From positions 1 through 64,000 of the forward strand of contig NZ_LXNG01000006.1 in assembly GCF_001642575.1 (NCBI RefSeq): a stretch of 64,000 bases of DNA, given 5' to 3'. Below, one piece after another: positions 44,857-55,200 of this stretch. Each line of letters starts with the position of its first letter. Position 1 is the first letter of the stretch. Source of the DNA: Xanthomonas floridensis. Its GTDB lineage: Bacteria > Pseudomonadota > Gammaproteobacteria > Xanthomonadales > Xanthomonadaceae. Under the pieces are notes generated by a model. The model made no database searches. It saw only the letters and a program-made list of their open reading frames with translations, and was not told where the DNA came from. The translations under genes and the position numbers were made by a program.

Positions 44857-46887
44857 TCAGAGAATCGGCACCAGACCGGCGCCGAAGGCGGTGAGCATGC
44901 GCACCAGCAGCCACTTCGGCCCCACGTTGACCTCGGGGAAATCGCCGACCGCCACATAGCACTGGCGGAATTGCGGGTCCTGCCGCTTGAGCGGGAATGG
45001 GCAGCCCGGGCCGGGCTGGAATTCGTAGTTGGTCGCATAGCGCCAGGGCCAGAAATCCAGCACCGGCAGGGCTTCGGAGACCTTGCCCACGCTGTAGTTC
45101 AGGCCGCTGAGCACCGGCGGTTTTTCGCGCGGGGCCACGGTCCAGGCGTTTTCCGGGCTGATATCGCGCTCGATGCTGGCGGCCAGCGCCTGCGCAAAGC
45201 GCGCATCGTCGATCACCACCGCCGCCTCGGTGTTGTAGTTCTCGCTGCGCGGATCGAAGTTGTGCGTGCCGATTACGCCGATGCGGCGGTCCACCACCAG
45301 CGACTTGGCATGCAGGCCCATGCGTGCGCCGGCACGGGTCACCGGCAGCGGCTTGTTGACCGCGCGCGTACCCAGGAACGAGGGCCGGGTTTCGGTACGC
45401 AGCACGCGACGATCGACCTCGCTACCACCGCGCGCACGGCCGCCGCCACTGCTGCCGCGCAGCGTGCTCGCCGGTGCCCGCGCTGCGTCGCCTTCGCCAC
45501 TGCCACTGCCACTGCTGCCACGCACCGCATTGCCGGCGGCGCTGCCACCGATCAGGCGATTGTCGCGGCTGTCTTCGTTGATGTCGGAGGCAGGATTGAG
45601 CGGGTCCGGCACCAGGTTGGCGTAATCCACCGGCGCATCCAGCGGAAATGGCTTGAACTCGTAAACGTTGAAGCCCAGCTCGCGCATGTTGCGGCGTTTG
45701 AACTTGTACGACAGCGCATACACGATGGGGTTGTCGGTGGCGGCCAGGCTATTGGTGGACACCACGATGCGCGGCGGCTGCGGGCGCGCGCGCAGGCTGC
45801 GGAAGATCGCCTGGGCTTCGTCGGACAGCACCAGATACGGTGTCTGCAACAGCACTTCCTGCTGCGCACCGGCGATCAGGCCATCGAGCTCCGGCGCGGT
45901 GGAGACCGCCTTGGAGGCGTGCTCCCGGCGATGCTTCTGCGGCAGGTCGGCCACGTAGAGCACACGCTGTACCGACATCGCCGGCGTGACGAAGGCATCG
46001 CGCACGAACTGCGGATCGCGCGCCTCCTGGTCCACCCGCGCCACCCGGTCCGGGCGCCGGAACTGCACCGGCGGCATCTGGGGGGCGCCTTGTTCCAGCA
46101 GCAGCCGGCCCACATCGTTCAGGCGTTCGGCCGGCACGCTGCGCCGCGCACGCCAGAACGCATCGAAGTTGGCCGCCATCGCGCGCACTTCCGGCCCGGC
46201 CAGAATCACGTCGCGGTCGCGGAAGTTGTATTCGCTGTCCCAGTCGTAATAGTCGTCCTGGTAATTGCGCCCGCCAACCACGCCCAGCACGTCGTCCACC
46301 ACCAGCAGCTTGTTGTGCATGCGCTGGTTGAAGCGCCGGAAACAGCACAGCACGCTGCCGGCGTAATCGAAGTAGTTGAGTTTGACCTTGCCGAAGGTGG
46401 GGTTGTAGATGCGTAGCTGCAGGTTTTCGTGAGTGCTGGCCAGCGCGCCGAGAATCTGCAGGTCGGCGATCGCCGAGAGCTGGTCGATCAGGATGCGCAC
46501 CTTGACCCCGCGCCTGGCGGCGTCGGTCAAGGCATCCAGCACCATCCGGGCGCTGTCGTCCTTGTCGAAGATGTAGGTCTGCAGGTCGATGCTGCGGGTG
46601 GCACTGCGGATCAGGTTGAGCCGCGCCACCAGCGATTCTTCGCCATGGTCGACGATGGTGGCGTAGTGCCGCGGCACCGCCGGCGTAGAGGCAGTGATGG
46701 CCTGCCCGCCCAGCGCGCGCAACGGCGAAGGCTGGGCGCAATGATTGGCCTGGGTGCATTCCACCACGGTGCTGCGTGCAGCGGCAGCGACACCGGCGGC
46801 GCGGTTGCGCTCGGTTTGCGACAGGCCGGCGCATCCCGTGCCGAGCAACAACGTTGCCAGCACCAGCGTCCTGGACAAAAACTTCAC
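44857..46887 (-). CDS. Phospholipase D-family lipoprotein (cardiolipin synthase-like)
   Basis: 676 residues from GTG 46887, overlapping the upstream yceI stop. The lipoprotein signal ends LLGTGC (Cys19). Two HKD motifs are present: HNKLLVVDD near residue 190 and HAKSLVVDR near 523, each with a GG or GTHN segment behind. Between them lies a ~65-residue low-complexity Gly/Ser/Ala/Arg insert (about 440-505) that is not part of the fold. Such proteins move phosphatidyl groups (cardiolipin synthase ClsC type) or hydrolyse phospholipids, here on the periplasmic side. It ends the parA-sixA-yceI-PLD cluster. Confidence 0.88.
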   Translation of the reverse strand: MKFLSRTLVLATLLLGTGCAGLSQTERNRAAGVAAAARSTVVECTQANHCAQPSPLRALGGQAITASTPAVPRHYATIVDHGEESLVARLNLIRSATRSIDLQTYIFDKDDSARMVLDALTDAARRGVKVRILIDQLSAIADLQILGALASTHENLQLRIYNPTFGKVKLNYFDYAGSVLCCFRRFNQRMHNKLLVVDDVLGVVGGRNYQDDYYDWDSEYNFRDRDVILAGPEVRAMAANFDAFWRARRSVPAERLNDVGRLLLEQGAPQMPPVQFRRPDRVARVDQEARDPQFVRDAFVTPAMSVQRVLYVADLPQKHRREHASKAVSTAPELDGLIAGAQQEVLLQTPYLVLSDEAQAIFRSLRARPQPPRIVVSTNSLAATDNPIVYALSYKFKRRNMRELGFNVYEFKPFPLDAPVDYANLVPDPLNPASDINEDSRDNRLIGGSAAGNAVRGSSGSGSGEGDAARAPASTLRGSSGGGRARGGSEVDRRVLRTETRPSFLGTRAVNKPLPVTRAGARMGLHAKSLVVDRRIGVIGTHNFDPRSENYNTEAAVVIDDARFAQALAASIERDISPENAWTVAPREKPPVLSGLNYSVGKVSEALPVLDFWPWRYATNYEFQPGPGCPFPLKRQDPQFRQCYVAVGDFPEVNVGPKWLLVRMLTAFGAGLVPIL

Positions 46888-47456
46888 GGGCGCCGCGCCT
46901 CCTGCAGCCGCCCACGCAGAATGAATGTCACCCTGTCGCCCAGGGCCATCTGCCACGCATTCATTCCGTAACGTCCACGCAGGACCGTACCTCGGCTGAT
47001 CACGTCGCAATCATAGCCCGGCCGCGCGCATTCAGCCGGTGCCACATGCAGGGTCTCGATGTGGGTGATTCCGCGGATGGTCAGGTTGCCGGTGATATCG
47101 CCGCCGCCCTTGACCACCTCTTCGGCGTAAGGCAACGACTCGAATTCCACTACCGGGTAGCGCGCTACGTCGAAAAAATCCTCGCCCCGCATCCAGCTGG
47201 TGTAGCGGTCCTTGCCTGGAATCTCCACCTGGGTGGCGTCCAGCCGGAAGCGCACTTGCATGCGCCGGTCCGGCAATTCCACCAGCTCACCGCGAAAACG
47301 CGGGAAGAACCCCTCCATCTTCATGCCGAACCGGGTCTTGATCTCGAACCCGAAGCGCGACTGCACCGGATCGATGACGTGCACTTTCTGCTGCGCCAGG
47401 CAGGGGAGCGCGACCCAGAGCGCGAGCCAGGCGAACCAGCGCAGCGACGATGACAC
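46884..47456 (-). CDS. YceI family periplasmic protein
   Basis: 190 residues from GTG 47456. A signal peptide (about 1-21, ending CLAQ) precedes the YceI lipocalin-like domain: VIDPVQSRFGFEIKTRFGMKMEGFFPRF, then YTSWMRGEDFFDVARYPVVEFES and GNLTIRGITH. YceI proteins bind long isoprenoid or lipid chains in the periplasm. It starts 3 bp from the sixA stop and overlaps the PLD lipoprotein start, so it is translated within the same operon. Confidence 0.9.
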   Translation of the reverse strand: MSSSLRWFAWLALWVALPCLAQQKVHVIDPVQSRFGFEIKTRFGMKMEGFFPRFRGELVELPDRRMQVRFRLDATQVEIPGKDRYTSWMRGEDFFDVARYPVVEFESLPYAEEVVKGGGDITGNLTIRGITHIETLHVAPAECARPGYDCDVISRGTVLRGRYGMNAWQMALGDRVTFILRGRLQEARRP

Positions 47457-47459
47457 GGA

Positions 47460-47936
47460 TCAAGGCCACCAGAAGGCGGTCAGACGGGCGATTCCAGGCT
47501 CGATGGTGGCGTCCAGCGGCAGGGCCAGCAAGGCGATCGAGGCCGTTGGCATGCCGCGGTAATCACCGGTCTGGCCGCTATGCATCAACGCCGCCAGCCG
47601 CTCCAGGCCCGGGTTATGGCCGACCAGCAACAGGCGCTCGGCCTCGCGGTGTTCGTCCACCAGGCTGGCCAGGGTGCCCGGGGTCGCTTCGTAGATGCGT
47701 TCGTCCAGACGTTGTTCGATATAGCCGGTGAGCTCGAGCACCGCCTCCAGGGTTTCGCGCGCGCGCCGGGCCGGCGAGCACAGCACCCGGTCGGGCACCA
47801 ACCGCTGTTCGCGCAGCCAGCGCCCGGCCGCCTCGGCCTCGGCGATGCCATGTGGCGACAGCGGACGATCGAAATCGGCCTGACCGGTGTCGGCCGGCTC
47901 GGCATGGGCGTGTCGCAACAAGATCAATTCGCGCAT
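47460..47936 (-). CDS. sixA: Phosphohistidine phosphatase SixA
   Basis: 158 residues, typical SixA size. The histidine phosphatase core shows LILLRHAHAEPA (the RHG-type catalytic His), RPLSPHGIAEA, SPARRARET and VGHNPGLE with the second histidine. It removes phosphate from histidine, for example on HPt domains or the NPr phosphotransfer protein. It sits 15 bp after the ParA-like gene and 3 bp before yceI. Confidence 0.92.
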   Translation of the reverse strand: MRELILLRHAHAEPADTGQADFDRPLSPHGIAEAEAAGRWLREQRLVPDRVLCSPARRARETLEAVLELTGYIEQRLDERIYEATPGTLASLVDEHREAERLLLVGHNPGLERLAALMHSGQTGDYRGMPTASIALLALPLDATIEPGIARLTAFWWP

Positions 47937-47951
47937 GGGAACTTTCCGGTT

Positions 47952-48584
47952 CTAGGACTTCTTGAGCCACTTCAACAGCGGCTCCCAGTCCTGTTGATGG
48001 TCGCGCACCTGCGCCGAGCGGTAGTCGAACAAGCTGCGCCCCAGCCCGGCCATGACCACGTAGGCCTGGGTGTCGCGCAATTGGGTCACCAGCGGATACG
48101 GCCAGCTGCCGATCATGTCGGCGGCCTGTTGCGAGGTCTGGGTCCACGGGCGGGCGCGGTTGAGCACCAGGCCCACCGGCAACTTGCGCTGGTGCACGCG
48201 CGGCACCTTGGCCAGCGTGTTGAGAAAGCCCACCACCGCTTCGATATCCAGCGCCGAGGACAGCACCGGCACCACGATGGCATCGACATGGTCCAGGAAA
48301 CCACCCAGATCATCTGCCATGGCCCCGGCCGGCGCATCGATGATCAGCGTATCGGTGCCTTCGGGCACCGCGGCCTGCCAGTTGCGGCGTTTGGTGGCAT
48401 CGATCGGCAATACCGCGCTGTCCAGACTGGCCCGGCGCTGTGCCCAGCGCGTGGACGAGCCCTGTGGATCGGCATCGGCCAGTACGGTGCGCTGGCCCTG
48501 CAAGGCCGCATGTGCGGCCAGATTGGTGGCGATCGTGGTCTTGCCGACGCCGCCTTTGGAGGCGGCCACCAGGACTGTCTTCAT
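47952..48584 (-). CDS. Orphan ParA/MinD-family ATPase
   Basis: 210 residues. It has the deviant Walker [16 protein letters not shown], a [11 protein letters not shown] segment and the Walker B-like LIIDAPAG. No parB or centromere-like repeat is adjacent, and the chromosome partition ATPase is larger, so this is an orphan that could position a protein complex. It is the first gene of a tight cluster (parA, sixA, yceI, PLD lipoprotein), which suggests membrane- or envelope-linked placement rather than DNA partition. Confidence 0.88.
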   Translation of the reverse strand: MKTVLVAASKGGVGKTTIATNLAAHAALQGQRTVLADADPQGSSTRWAQRRASLDSAVLPIDATKRRNWQAAVPEGTDTLIIDAPAGAMADDLGGFLDHVDAIVVPVLSSALDIEAVVGFLNTLAKVPRVHQRKLPVGLVLNRARPWTQTSQQAADMIGSWPYPLVTQLRDTQAYVVMAGLGRSLFDYRSAQVRDHQQDWEPLLKWLKKS

Positions 48585-48732
48585 GCACGCCTCGCTTCCG
48601 GGAGCTGGCCCGCAGCGTACACCGCGACAAGGTGAGGAAGTAGTCGAAACGCGTTAAACGCGATGCGTGCTTTTGTCATCGCAGTGCAGCATCGGCGCAT
48701 GGTTCAGCCGCGCTGCCTGTTGCCCAAGCGGC

Positions 48733-49800
48733 TCATGGGCGTGCGCCTTCTGGCTGCCAGTCCGCCGGAGGGGCCAGGGAAACACCGTGACGCTTCAGCA
48801 AGGCGCGCAGTACAGGCACCTCACCCTGCACTAGAGTCAGCTCCAGGTCGGATACTGCCTCGGCTTCGGTGCGCGTAAGACGTTGAAATTGATGTCGCAA
48901 CCATTGCAACTCGCGCGCGTGCGCCTGCCAGCGCTCGGCCTCGCTGCCAGTGCTCAATGCCGCCATCCCCATGGAGCCGAGCAACGCAGTCACCATGGTC
49001 GACTCGTCGCCGGCGAGCTTGGTGAAGAGAGACAAGCACTCATCGCGCAACGCAGATCCGGTGACGGGCAGCGCGCAGCGGCCAGTCAGATGGATTAACG
49101 AGGGGACTGCACGCTCCATCCATGCCCCCATGACAAAAACCATCGCCATTTCGCTTCCGGTCGTCGGGCGGCCTTGGGCCTGCAGTGTGGCGCGCAAGCG
49201 TTCCGGCTGCAGCAGCGGCCATTGCGTATCGGCATACACAGCGTGCAAGACTTGCCCAAGCTCGCGGGCACCGCTGTCGAAGTGGTCGGCACGCACGACC
49301 GCTTGCCAGGCGCGTTCGGCCGCCACGCCGTCGCTGCGCCTGCGGGCAGCCGCGTAGGCCTGCAGATGGACATCGGCATTGTCGGCGTCGGCCTCCTCCA
49401 AAAACGCAAGCGCGCCTTCAGGGTCGCAACGTAGCTCCCGCGGGCAGCCGTAGGATTCCATCCGGGCCACCAGCAGGTCGCGCGGCCGCGCATCCAGGGC
49501 ACGCTGCAACAAGGCCCGTTGTGCCGGGGCATAGCGAGTGCCTGCCTGCGGTGTCTCGGCCGCATCGTCGCCTCCCGCCCAGAGCAGGCCGGACACATAC
49601 AGTTCCCGGGGATGGCCGGTGGCCGCCAAGGCCTGGAGCCGCGTCTGCATGACCTGCTCAACGTGCTGCTTCCACTGCTTCAACCGTGGATCCTTGGTCG
49701 GATCCGTCACGTCCGAACCTGGTACCGGCGCGGCATGTGCGAGACAGACCACATTCCCCCATAGCAGCAGCGCCCTAACCATCCAACGTGATACTCGCAT
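48733..49800 (-). CDS. Exported alpha-helical repeat protein, unknown function
   Basis: 355 residues with a signal peptide (about 1-24, ending AHAAP). The mature part is helical with TPR-like pairs (AQRALLQRALDARPRDLLVARM, LAFLEEADADNADVHLQAYAAARRR) and two cysteine pairs (CPRELRC, and CALP with DECLSLF) that may form disulfides, fitting a periplasmic location. No family recognised. It stands alone between the ParA-like and AEC genes; another exported TPR-like protein (51386-52021) follows the AEC gene. Confidence 0.75.
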   Translation of the reverse strand: MRVSRWMVRALLLWGNVVCLAHAAPVPGSDVTDPTKDPRLKQWKQHVEQVMQTRLQALAATGHPRELYVSGLLWAGGDDAAETPQAGTRYAPAQRALLQRALDARPRDLLVARMESYGCPRELRCDPEGALAFLEEADADNADVHLQAYAAARRRSDGVAAERAWQAVVRADHFDSGARELGQVLHAVYADTQWPLLQPERLRATLQAQGRPTTGSEMAMVFVMGAWMERAVPSLIHLTGRCALPVTGSALRDECLSLFTKLAGDESTMVTALLGSMGMAALSTGSEAERWQAHARELQWLRHQFQRLTRTEAEAVSDLELTLVQGEVPVLRALLKRHGVSLAPPADWQPEGARP

Positions 49801-49867
49801 TCCTGCTCCCCTTCCCTGTAATGGCGCGCCATGCCGCGGGACAGCATTTCATGCGGCTGAGGGCGTA

Positions 49868-50785
49868 TCAAGCCACCAGCCGCGCCAGCAGCCAGGACCA
49901 GGCCGGCAAGGTCAGCAGCGACAGCAGGATGCTGTAGCCGACCATGGCAGCTGCCAGCCTGGGGGCCAGCCGATGCGAGATGGCCAGCGCGGCGGCGGTG
50001 ATCATGGTGGGCATGGCCGATTCGAGCACGTTGGTCTGCAGCACCAGTCCGCGAAGGCCGAGCGCCCAGGACAGCGGCAGCGCCAGGATCGGCATCACCG
50101 CCAGCTTGAAGATCAGCCCCACCGCGAGCGGCTTGAGTTCGTCGGCGGGCAGACGCAATTGCAGCGAAAAGCCCACCGCCAGCATCACCAGCGGCAACAT
50201 CGCATCGGCCAGGCTCTTGAGACCTGCGCCGATCCAGGCCGGTGGCTGCGCGGGCATCAGCGTCAGCGCGAACAGCAGCGCCCACAACGGCGGGAACTTG
50301 AGGACACGGGTCAGTATGATTTTTGCGGTGGGCGGCGTATCGCCGCTGTAGCGCGCCAGCACGTACAGGCCGAAGGTGGACAGCAGCACGAAGGTGCCGA
50401 ACTGGTCGTACACCACCGCGTACGGCAGGGCCTGGTCGCCCAGCAGCGCGCGCACCATCGGAAACCCGATGAAGCTGGAGTTGGTGAACACCACGCACAT
50501 CAGCAGCGCGGCGTACTCGGCGCGGCCGATGCGCAGCAGTCGGCTGCAGCCCCACAGCAGCGGCACGATGATCGCGGTCAGCAGCCATGGTGTGGCGATC
50601 ACCCCGGCGAGCGAGGCGTCCAGGTGCAGGCGCGGCACGTAGGTCAGCACAGAGGCTGGCAGACAGATGTACAACACGATGCGGTTGAGCACGTCGGCGC
50701 TGTTGTCCGGCAGCACCTTGAGCCGCGCGAATACCAGACCAAGCCCCAGCATCGCCAGGATCAACGCAAATGCATCCACCGCCAT
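49868..50785 (-). CDS. AEC family transporter (auxin efflux carrier type)
   Basis: 305 residues with ten hydrophobic spans in two groups of five, the AEC layout. Family-like segments are VLNRIVLYICLPASVLTYV in span 2, VFTNSSFIGFPMVRALLG and, in the second half, LESAMPTMITAAALA. Bacterial AEC proteins export or import organic acids such as malate; the substrate is unknown here. No regulatory neighbour is seen. Confidence 0.9.
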   Translation of the reverse strand: MAVDAFALILAMLGLGLVFARLKVLPDNSADVLNRIVLYICLPASVLTYVPRLHLDASLAGVIATPWLLTAIIVPLLWGCSRLLRIGRAEYAALLMCVVFTNSSFIGFPMVRALLGDQALPYAVVYDQFGTFVLLSTFGLYVLARYSGDTPPTAKIILTRVLKFPPLWALLFALTLMPAQPPAWIGAGLKSLADAMLPLVMLAVGFSLQLRLPADELKPLAVGLIFKLAVMPILALPLSWALGLRGLVLQTNVLESAMPTMITAAALAISHRLAPRLAAAMVGYSILLSLLTLPAWSWLLARLVA

Positions 50786-51385
50786 GGCTGATCGTGTCTG
50801 TTGGAGAGCGATGCACAGAATCGCACAGCGCCGGGTCCAGGCATTGGGGGGGAGGAGTGGAGGAGATCTAGCGTGGCGTCGCGCTCAGGCGAGGAACGCG
50901 CCGGCCAGATGGCCAGGCCCCTTGACGGCGCAACAGATCGAGCCGTAACAAGCGGTCGCGCGCGCCATCGAATCCCTGCACGAAGAACGCGTCGCCATCG
51001 GTGCGCAACGACACTTCCATCGTTTGCCTATGCCGAAGCCAGTCTGTCGAAGGCGCGGTGCCCTCGCCACTCGCGGGACACGCCGTGACCCATCGCGGGA
51101 AGCTCGATGGCGGCATCCATGCCGCCAACGGTCCCGCAATGGGCGAGGACACCGCACCAGGCAGGTTGCTGGCTGCTTTATTGAAAGCCCTGCAACCGAC
51201 CACCTGGACGGGTCCTGGCCCGCTCACCGGCGCGGGACCTTAAGCGGTATGGCTGCCGCGTAAGGGCTGACAAGGACGTTCTTGCAGCGTGTCCGGCGAT
51301 GGTGGGCGGGCACGGACCCTGCAGCAAACCTGCAGACCACTGCACGGCATGCGCTGCAGGCGATCCCTGCAGCGCGGTCAGGCGC
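50786..51385. other. Intergenic region, possibly an eroded gene
   Basis: 600 bp. A 50-codon minus-strand reading at 50868-51020 (begins MEVSLRTDGDAFFVQGFDGA) has protein-like composition but no ribosome site or recognised relative. A plus-strand stretch at 51100-51243 is similarly ambiguous. Nothing can be called with confidence; decayed coding sequence is possible. Confidence 0.35.
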
Positions 51386-52021
51386 TTACGGAAACGCCGG
51401 CGGGTTGGCCTGCCAGGCCGCATGGACTTCGGCCAGGCTGGCGCGCTCAGTCTCGCGCCAGTCCGGCAGCAGGCTGGCGTAGTTGGCGGTGCTGCTCCAG
51501 CGGTCTGGCCAGGTCCGAACGGCGGCGGCATACCACTCGGTCGCCTCCTGCTTGCGTCCGGCCCGCCACAGGGCCAGGGCGGCCGCCGTCGGCAGCCACT
51601 CCGGCGTGGCCGGGCGGCCGTTGGCCAGGTTGGCCCACTGCTGTAGCGCCTTGTCCGGCTTGTCGGCGCGCAACAGGTCCCAGCCATAGCTCCAGGTGAT
51701 CGTGCGGTATTGCTGGCTGCCGTTGGAGACCAGGGCCAGCGCGCCCTGGTACAGCTCGTCGCCCAGCTGCGTGCGTCCGCCGGCGTAGGCCAGCGAGGCC
51801 AACTGTGCGCGGGGCTCGGCGGCGCGTGCGTCACGCTGCACCATCGCGGCCAACCTGTCGACAACAGCATCGCCCTGCCCTTGCACGGCCACCACCGGTT
51901 TGGTCGTGGCACGGTCTTCGTCGAAATAGAACTCCTTGGGCTTGGGCAGGTTTTGCGCCTGCGCCAACGACCACACGCCTCCAAGCAGGGCCAGTGCGGC
52001 CCATGCGTATTTCCTTTTCAC
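51386..52021 (-). CDS. Exported TPR-like protein, unknown function
   Basis: 211 residues from GTG 52021, with AGGGGA 8 bases upstream. A signal peptide (about 1-22, ending AQAQ) precedes a mature region with helical pairs such as VVDRLAAMVQRDARAAEPRA, LYQGALALVSNGSQQYRT and a tryptophan-rich second half (WSYGWDLL, WLPTAAALALWRAGRKQEATEWY). A start 7 codons upstream is TTG and less likely. No family name can be given. Confidence 0.75.
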   Translation of the reverse strand: MKRKYAWAALALLGGVWSLAQAQNLPKPKEFYFDEDRATTKPVVAVQGQGDAVVDRLAAMVQRDARAAEPRAQLASLAYAGGRTQLGDELYQGALALVSNGSQQYRTITWSYGWDLLRADKPDKALQQWANLANGRPATPEWLPTAAALALWRAGRKQEATEWYAAAVRTWPDRWSSTANYASLLPDWRETERASLAEVHAAWQANPPAFP

Positions 52022-52215
52022 TGTGTTTTCCCCTGACAGCAAACGACCCTTCCCGTTCCCATCCTACCCGCAGCACGGCGGCTGCGCATCCGCATGCGAA
52101 CGGGCGCGTGAAGGCTGACTGTTACACTTTGCGCCGCCGTTTTGGAATCCGACGGGCGGGTCAGATAGTTTCAAATGACACGCACCGGGTCCCAGCCACC
52201 CTTTCCGGGCACGCC

Positions 52216-55200
52216 ATGACCAGTACTGCTGCACTTTCCTCTCCCGACTCTGCCAACACGCCGGAGCTCGGCCGGGTGGATGCGGACTACACGCTGGAGC
52301 ACAAATACACGCGCGCCGACGGCCGCATCTACCTGTCGGGCGTGCAGGCGCTGGTGCGGCTGCCGCTGATGCAGCGGCTACGCGACCAGGCCGCCGGCCT
52401 GGACACGGCCGGTTTCGTCAGCGGCTACCGCGGCAGCCCGCTGGGCGGGCTGGACCTGGAACTGTGGCGCGCGCGCAAGCATCTGGACGCGGCCAGGGTG
52501 ACCTTCACCCCCGGCCTCAACGAGGACCTGGCCGCCACCATGGTCTGGGGCACCCAGCAGACCAACCTGTTCCCCGGCGCCAAGGTGCAGGGTGTGTACG
52601 GCATGTGGTACGGCAAGGGCCCGGGCGTGGACCGCAGCGGCGACGTGTTCAAGCACGGCAATGCCGCCGGCACCTCCCCCTACGGCGGCGTGCTGGCGCT
52701 GGCCGCCGACGACCACGCCTGCCGCAGTTCGACCCTGCCCCATGGCTCGGAAGACGAATTCGTCAGCGCGATGATGCCCATCCTCAACCCGGCCGGGGTG
52801 CAGGACATCCTGGACATGGGCCTGCTCGGCTGGGCGATGAGCCGTTACACCGGCCGATGGATCGGCTTCAAGACCATCGCCGAGACAGTGGAATCGTCCG
52901 CCTCGGTCGAGGTGAACCCGTTTGCGCGCACCATCGTGCTGCCGGAGGACTTCGCGCTGCCGCCGGGGGGCTTGAGCATCCGCTGGCCTGACCCGCCGGT
53001 GGACCAGGAGATGCGCCTGCATCGCTATGCAGTGGCCGCCGCGCAGGCGTTCGCCCGCGCCAACGGTATCGACAAGGTGGTGCTGGATTGCCCACAGGCG
53101 CGGCTGGGCATCGTCACCACCGGCAAGAGCTACCTGGACGTGCTGCAGGCACTGGAATACCTGGGCCTGGATGCGCGCGCCTGCGCGCAGATCGGCATCC
53201 GCGTCTATAAGGTCGGCATGACCTGGCCGCTGGAACCGGTGGGCATCAGCGCATTTGCGCGTGGGCTGGAAGACATCGTGGTGGTGGAGGAAAAGAAGGC
53301 CTTCATCGAGCGGCAGATGAAGGAGCTGTTCTACAACTGGCCGGCCAGCGCCGGCGCGCGACCGAGCATCGTCGGCAAGTACGACGAGCACGGCGCGTGG
53401 ATTCTGCCCTCCACCGGCGAGTTGACCCCGGCCACCATCGCGGCGGTGATCGGCAGACGCATCCAGCGCCTGCTGCAATCGAGCACGATCAATACCGATT
53501 CGATCGAGCAACGGTTGCGCTGGATGGAAGCCAAGGAAGCGGAAATGGCGCTGCCTCGTGCGCAGTTCCCGCGCGTGCCGCATTACTGCTCCGGCTGCCC
53601 GCACAACACCTCCACCGCGGTGCCGGAAGGTTCGCGTGCACTGGGCGGCATCGGTTGCCACTACATGGTGACCTGGATGAACCGCGCCACCGATACCTTC
53701 ACCCATATGGGTGGCGAAGGCGTCACGTGGTCCGGGCAGGCGCCGTTCACCGATACCCCGCATGTGTTCCAGAACCTGGGCGATGGCACCTACTTCCACA
53801 GCGGCTCGCTGGCGATCCGGCAGTCGGTCGCCACAGGCGTCAACATCACCTACAAGATCCTCTACAACGATGCGGTGGCGATGACCGGCGGGCAGCCGGT
53901 GGACGGCACGCTCACCGTGCCCGACATTGCGCATCAGTTGCGCGCCGAAGGCATCCATGAGATTGCGGTGGTCAGCGATGACATCGGCAAATGGACGCGG
54001 CGGCGTGACCTGTTTCCGCCTGAGGTCGCGTTTCACGATCGTGGTGAACTCGATGCCGTGCAGCAGCACCTGCGCACGGTCAAGGGCGTGTCGATCCTGA
54101 TCTTCGACCAGACCTGCGCCACCGAGAAGCGCCGTCGCCGCAAACGCGGCAAGCTGATCGACCCGCCCAAGCGGGTGATGATCAATTCGCTGGTGTGCGA
54201 AGGCTGCGGCGATTGCGGCGAGAAGAGTTTTTGCGTATCGGTGTTGCCGAAGGAAACCGAATTCGGGCGCAAGCGCCAGATCGACCAGTCCAACTGCAAC
54301 AAGGATTATTCCTGCGTTTCGGGCTTTTGCCCGAGCTTTGTCACCGTGCATGGCGGCGCACCGCGCAAGGGCAAGCAACGTGATGCCAGCGCATTGCTGG
54401 AGACGCTTCCAGCGCCGCCGCAGCGCACGGCGCTGGAGCAGCCCTGGAACATCCTGATCACCGGCGTCGGCGGCACCGGCGTGGTGACCATCGGCGCGCT
54501 GCTGGGCATGGCCGGGCACCTGGAAGGCAAGGGCGCCACCGTGCTGGACCAGACCGGCCTGGCGCAAAAGGGCGGCGCGGTGACCACGCATATCCGCATC
54601 GCACGCCAGCCCGACGACATCCACGCGGTACGCATCGCTGCCGGCGAAGCGGATCTGGTGCTGGGTTGCGACATGGTGGTGGTCAACGATTATTGGGCGC
54701 TGTCCAAGGTGCGCGATGGCCGTACCCAGGTGGTGCTCAACACCTATGAGGCGATGCCCGGCACGTTCACCACCCAGCCGGATCTGCAGTTCCCCGCCGC
54801 GCAGATCATCGCCGGCGTGCGTACCGCACTGGGCGGGCGCGATCCGTTGCTGCTGGATGCCACGCAACTGGCCACTGCCCTGCTGGGCGATGCCATCGCC
54901 AGCAATCTGTTCGTGCTGGGCTACGCCTGGCAGCATGGGTTGGTACCGTTGTCGCATGCAGCGCTGATGCGGGCGATCGAACTCAATGGCGCGGCGGTGG
55001 CGATGAACCAGCAGGCCTTTGCCTGGGGCCGCCTGGCGGCAGTGGATCTGCCGGCCGTGCAGCACGCTGCGGGCCTGGCCGGCGCACCTGCACCTGCCCA
55101 CCTGCAAGGCGACACGCCGGCTGCACGCGCGCCAGGCAGTTGGGAAGACCACGACCTCAGCGGCCAGAGTGCGCCGCGCGCGTTGACGCAAACCGATGGC

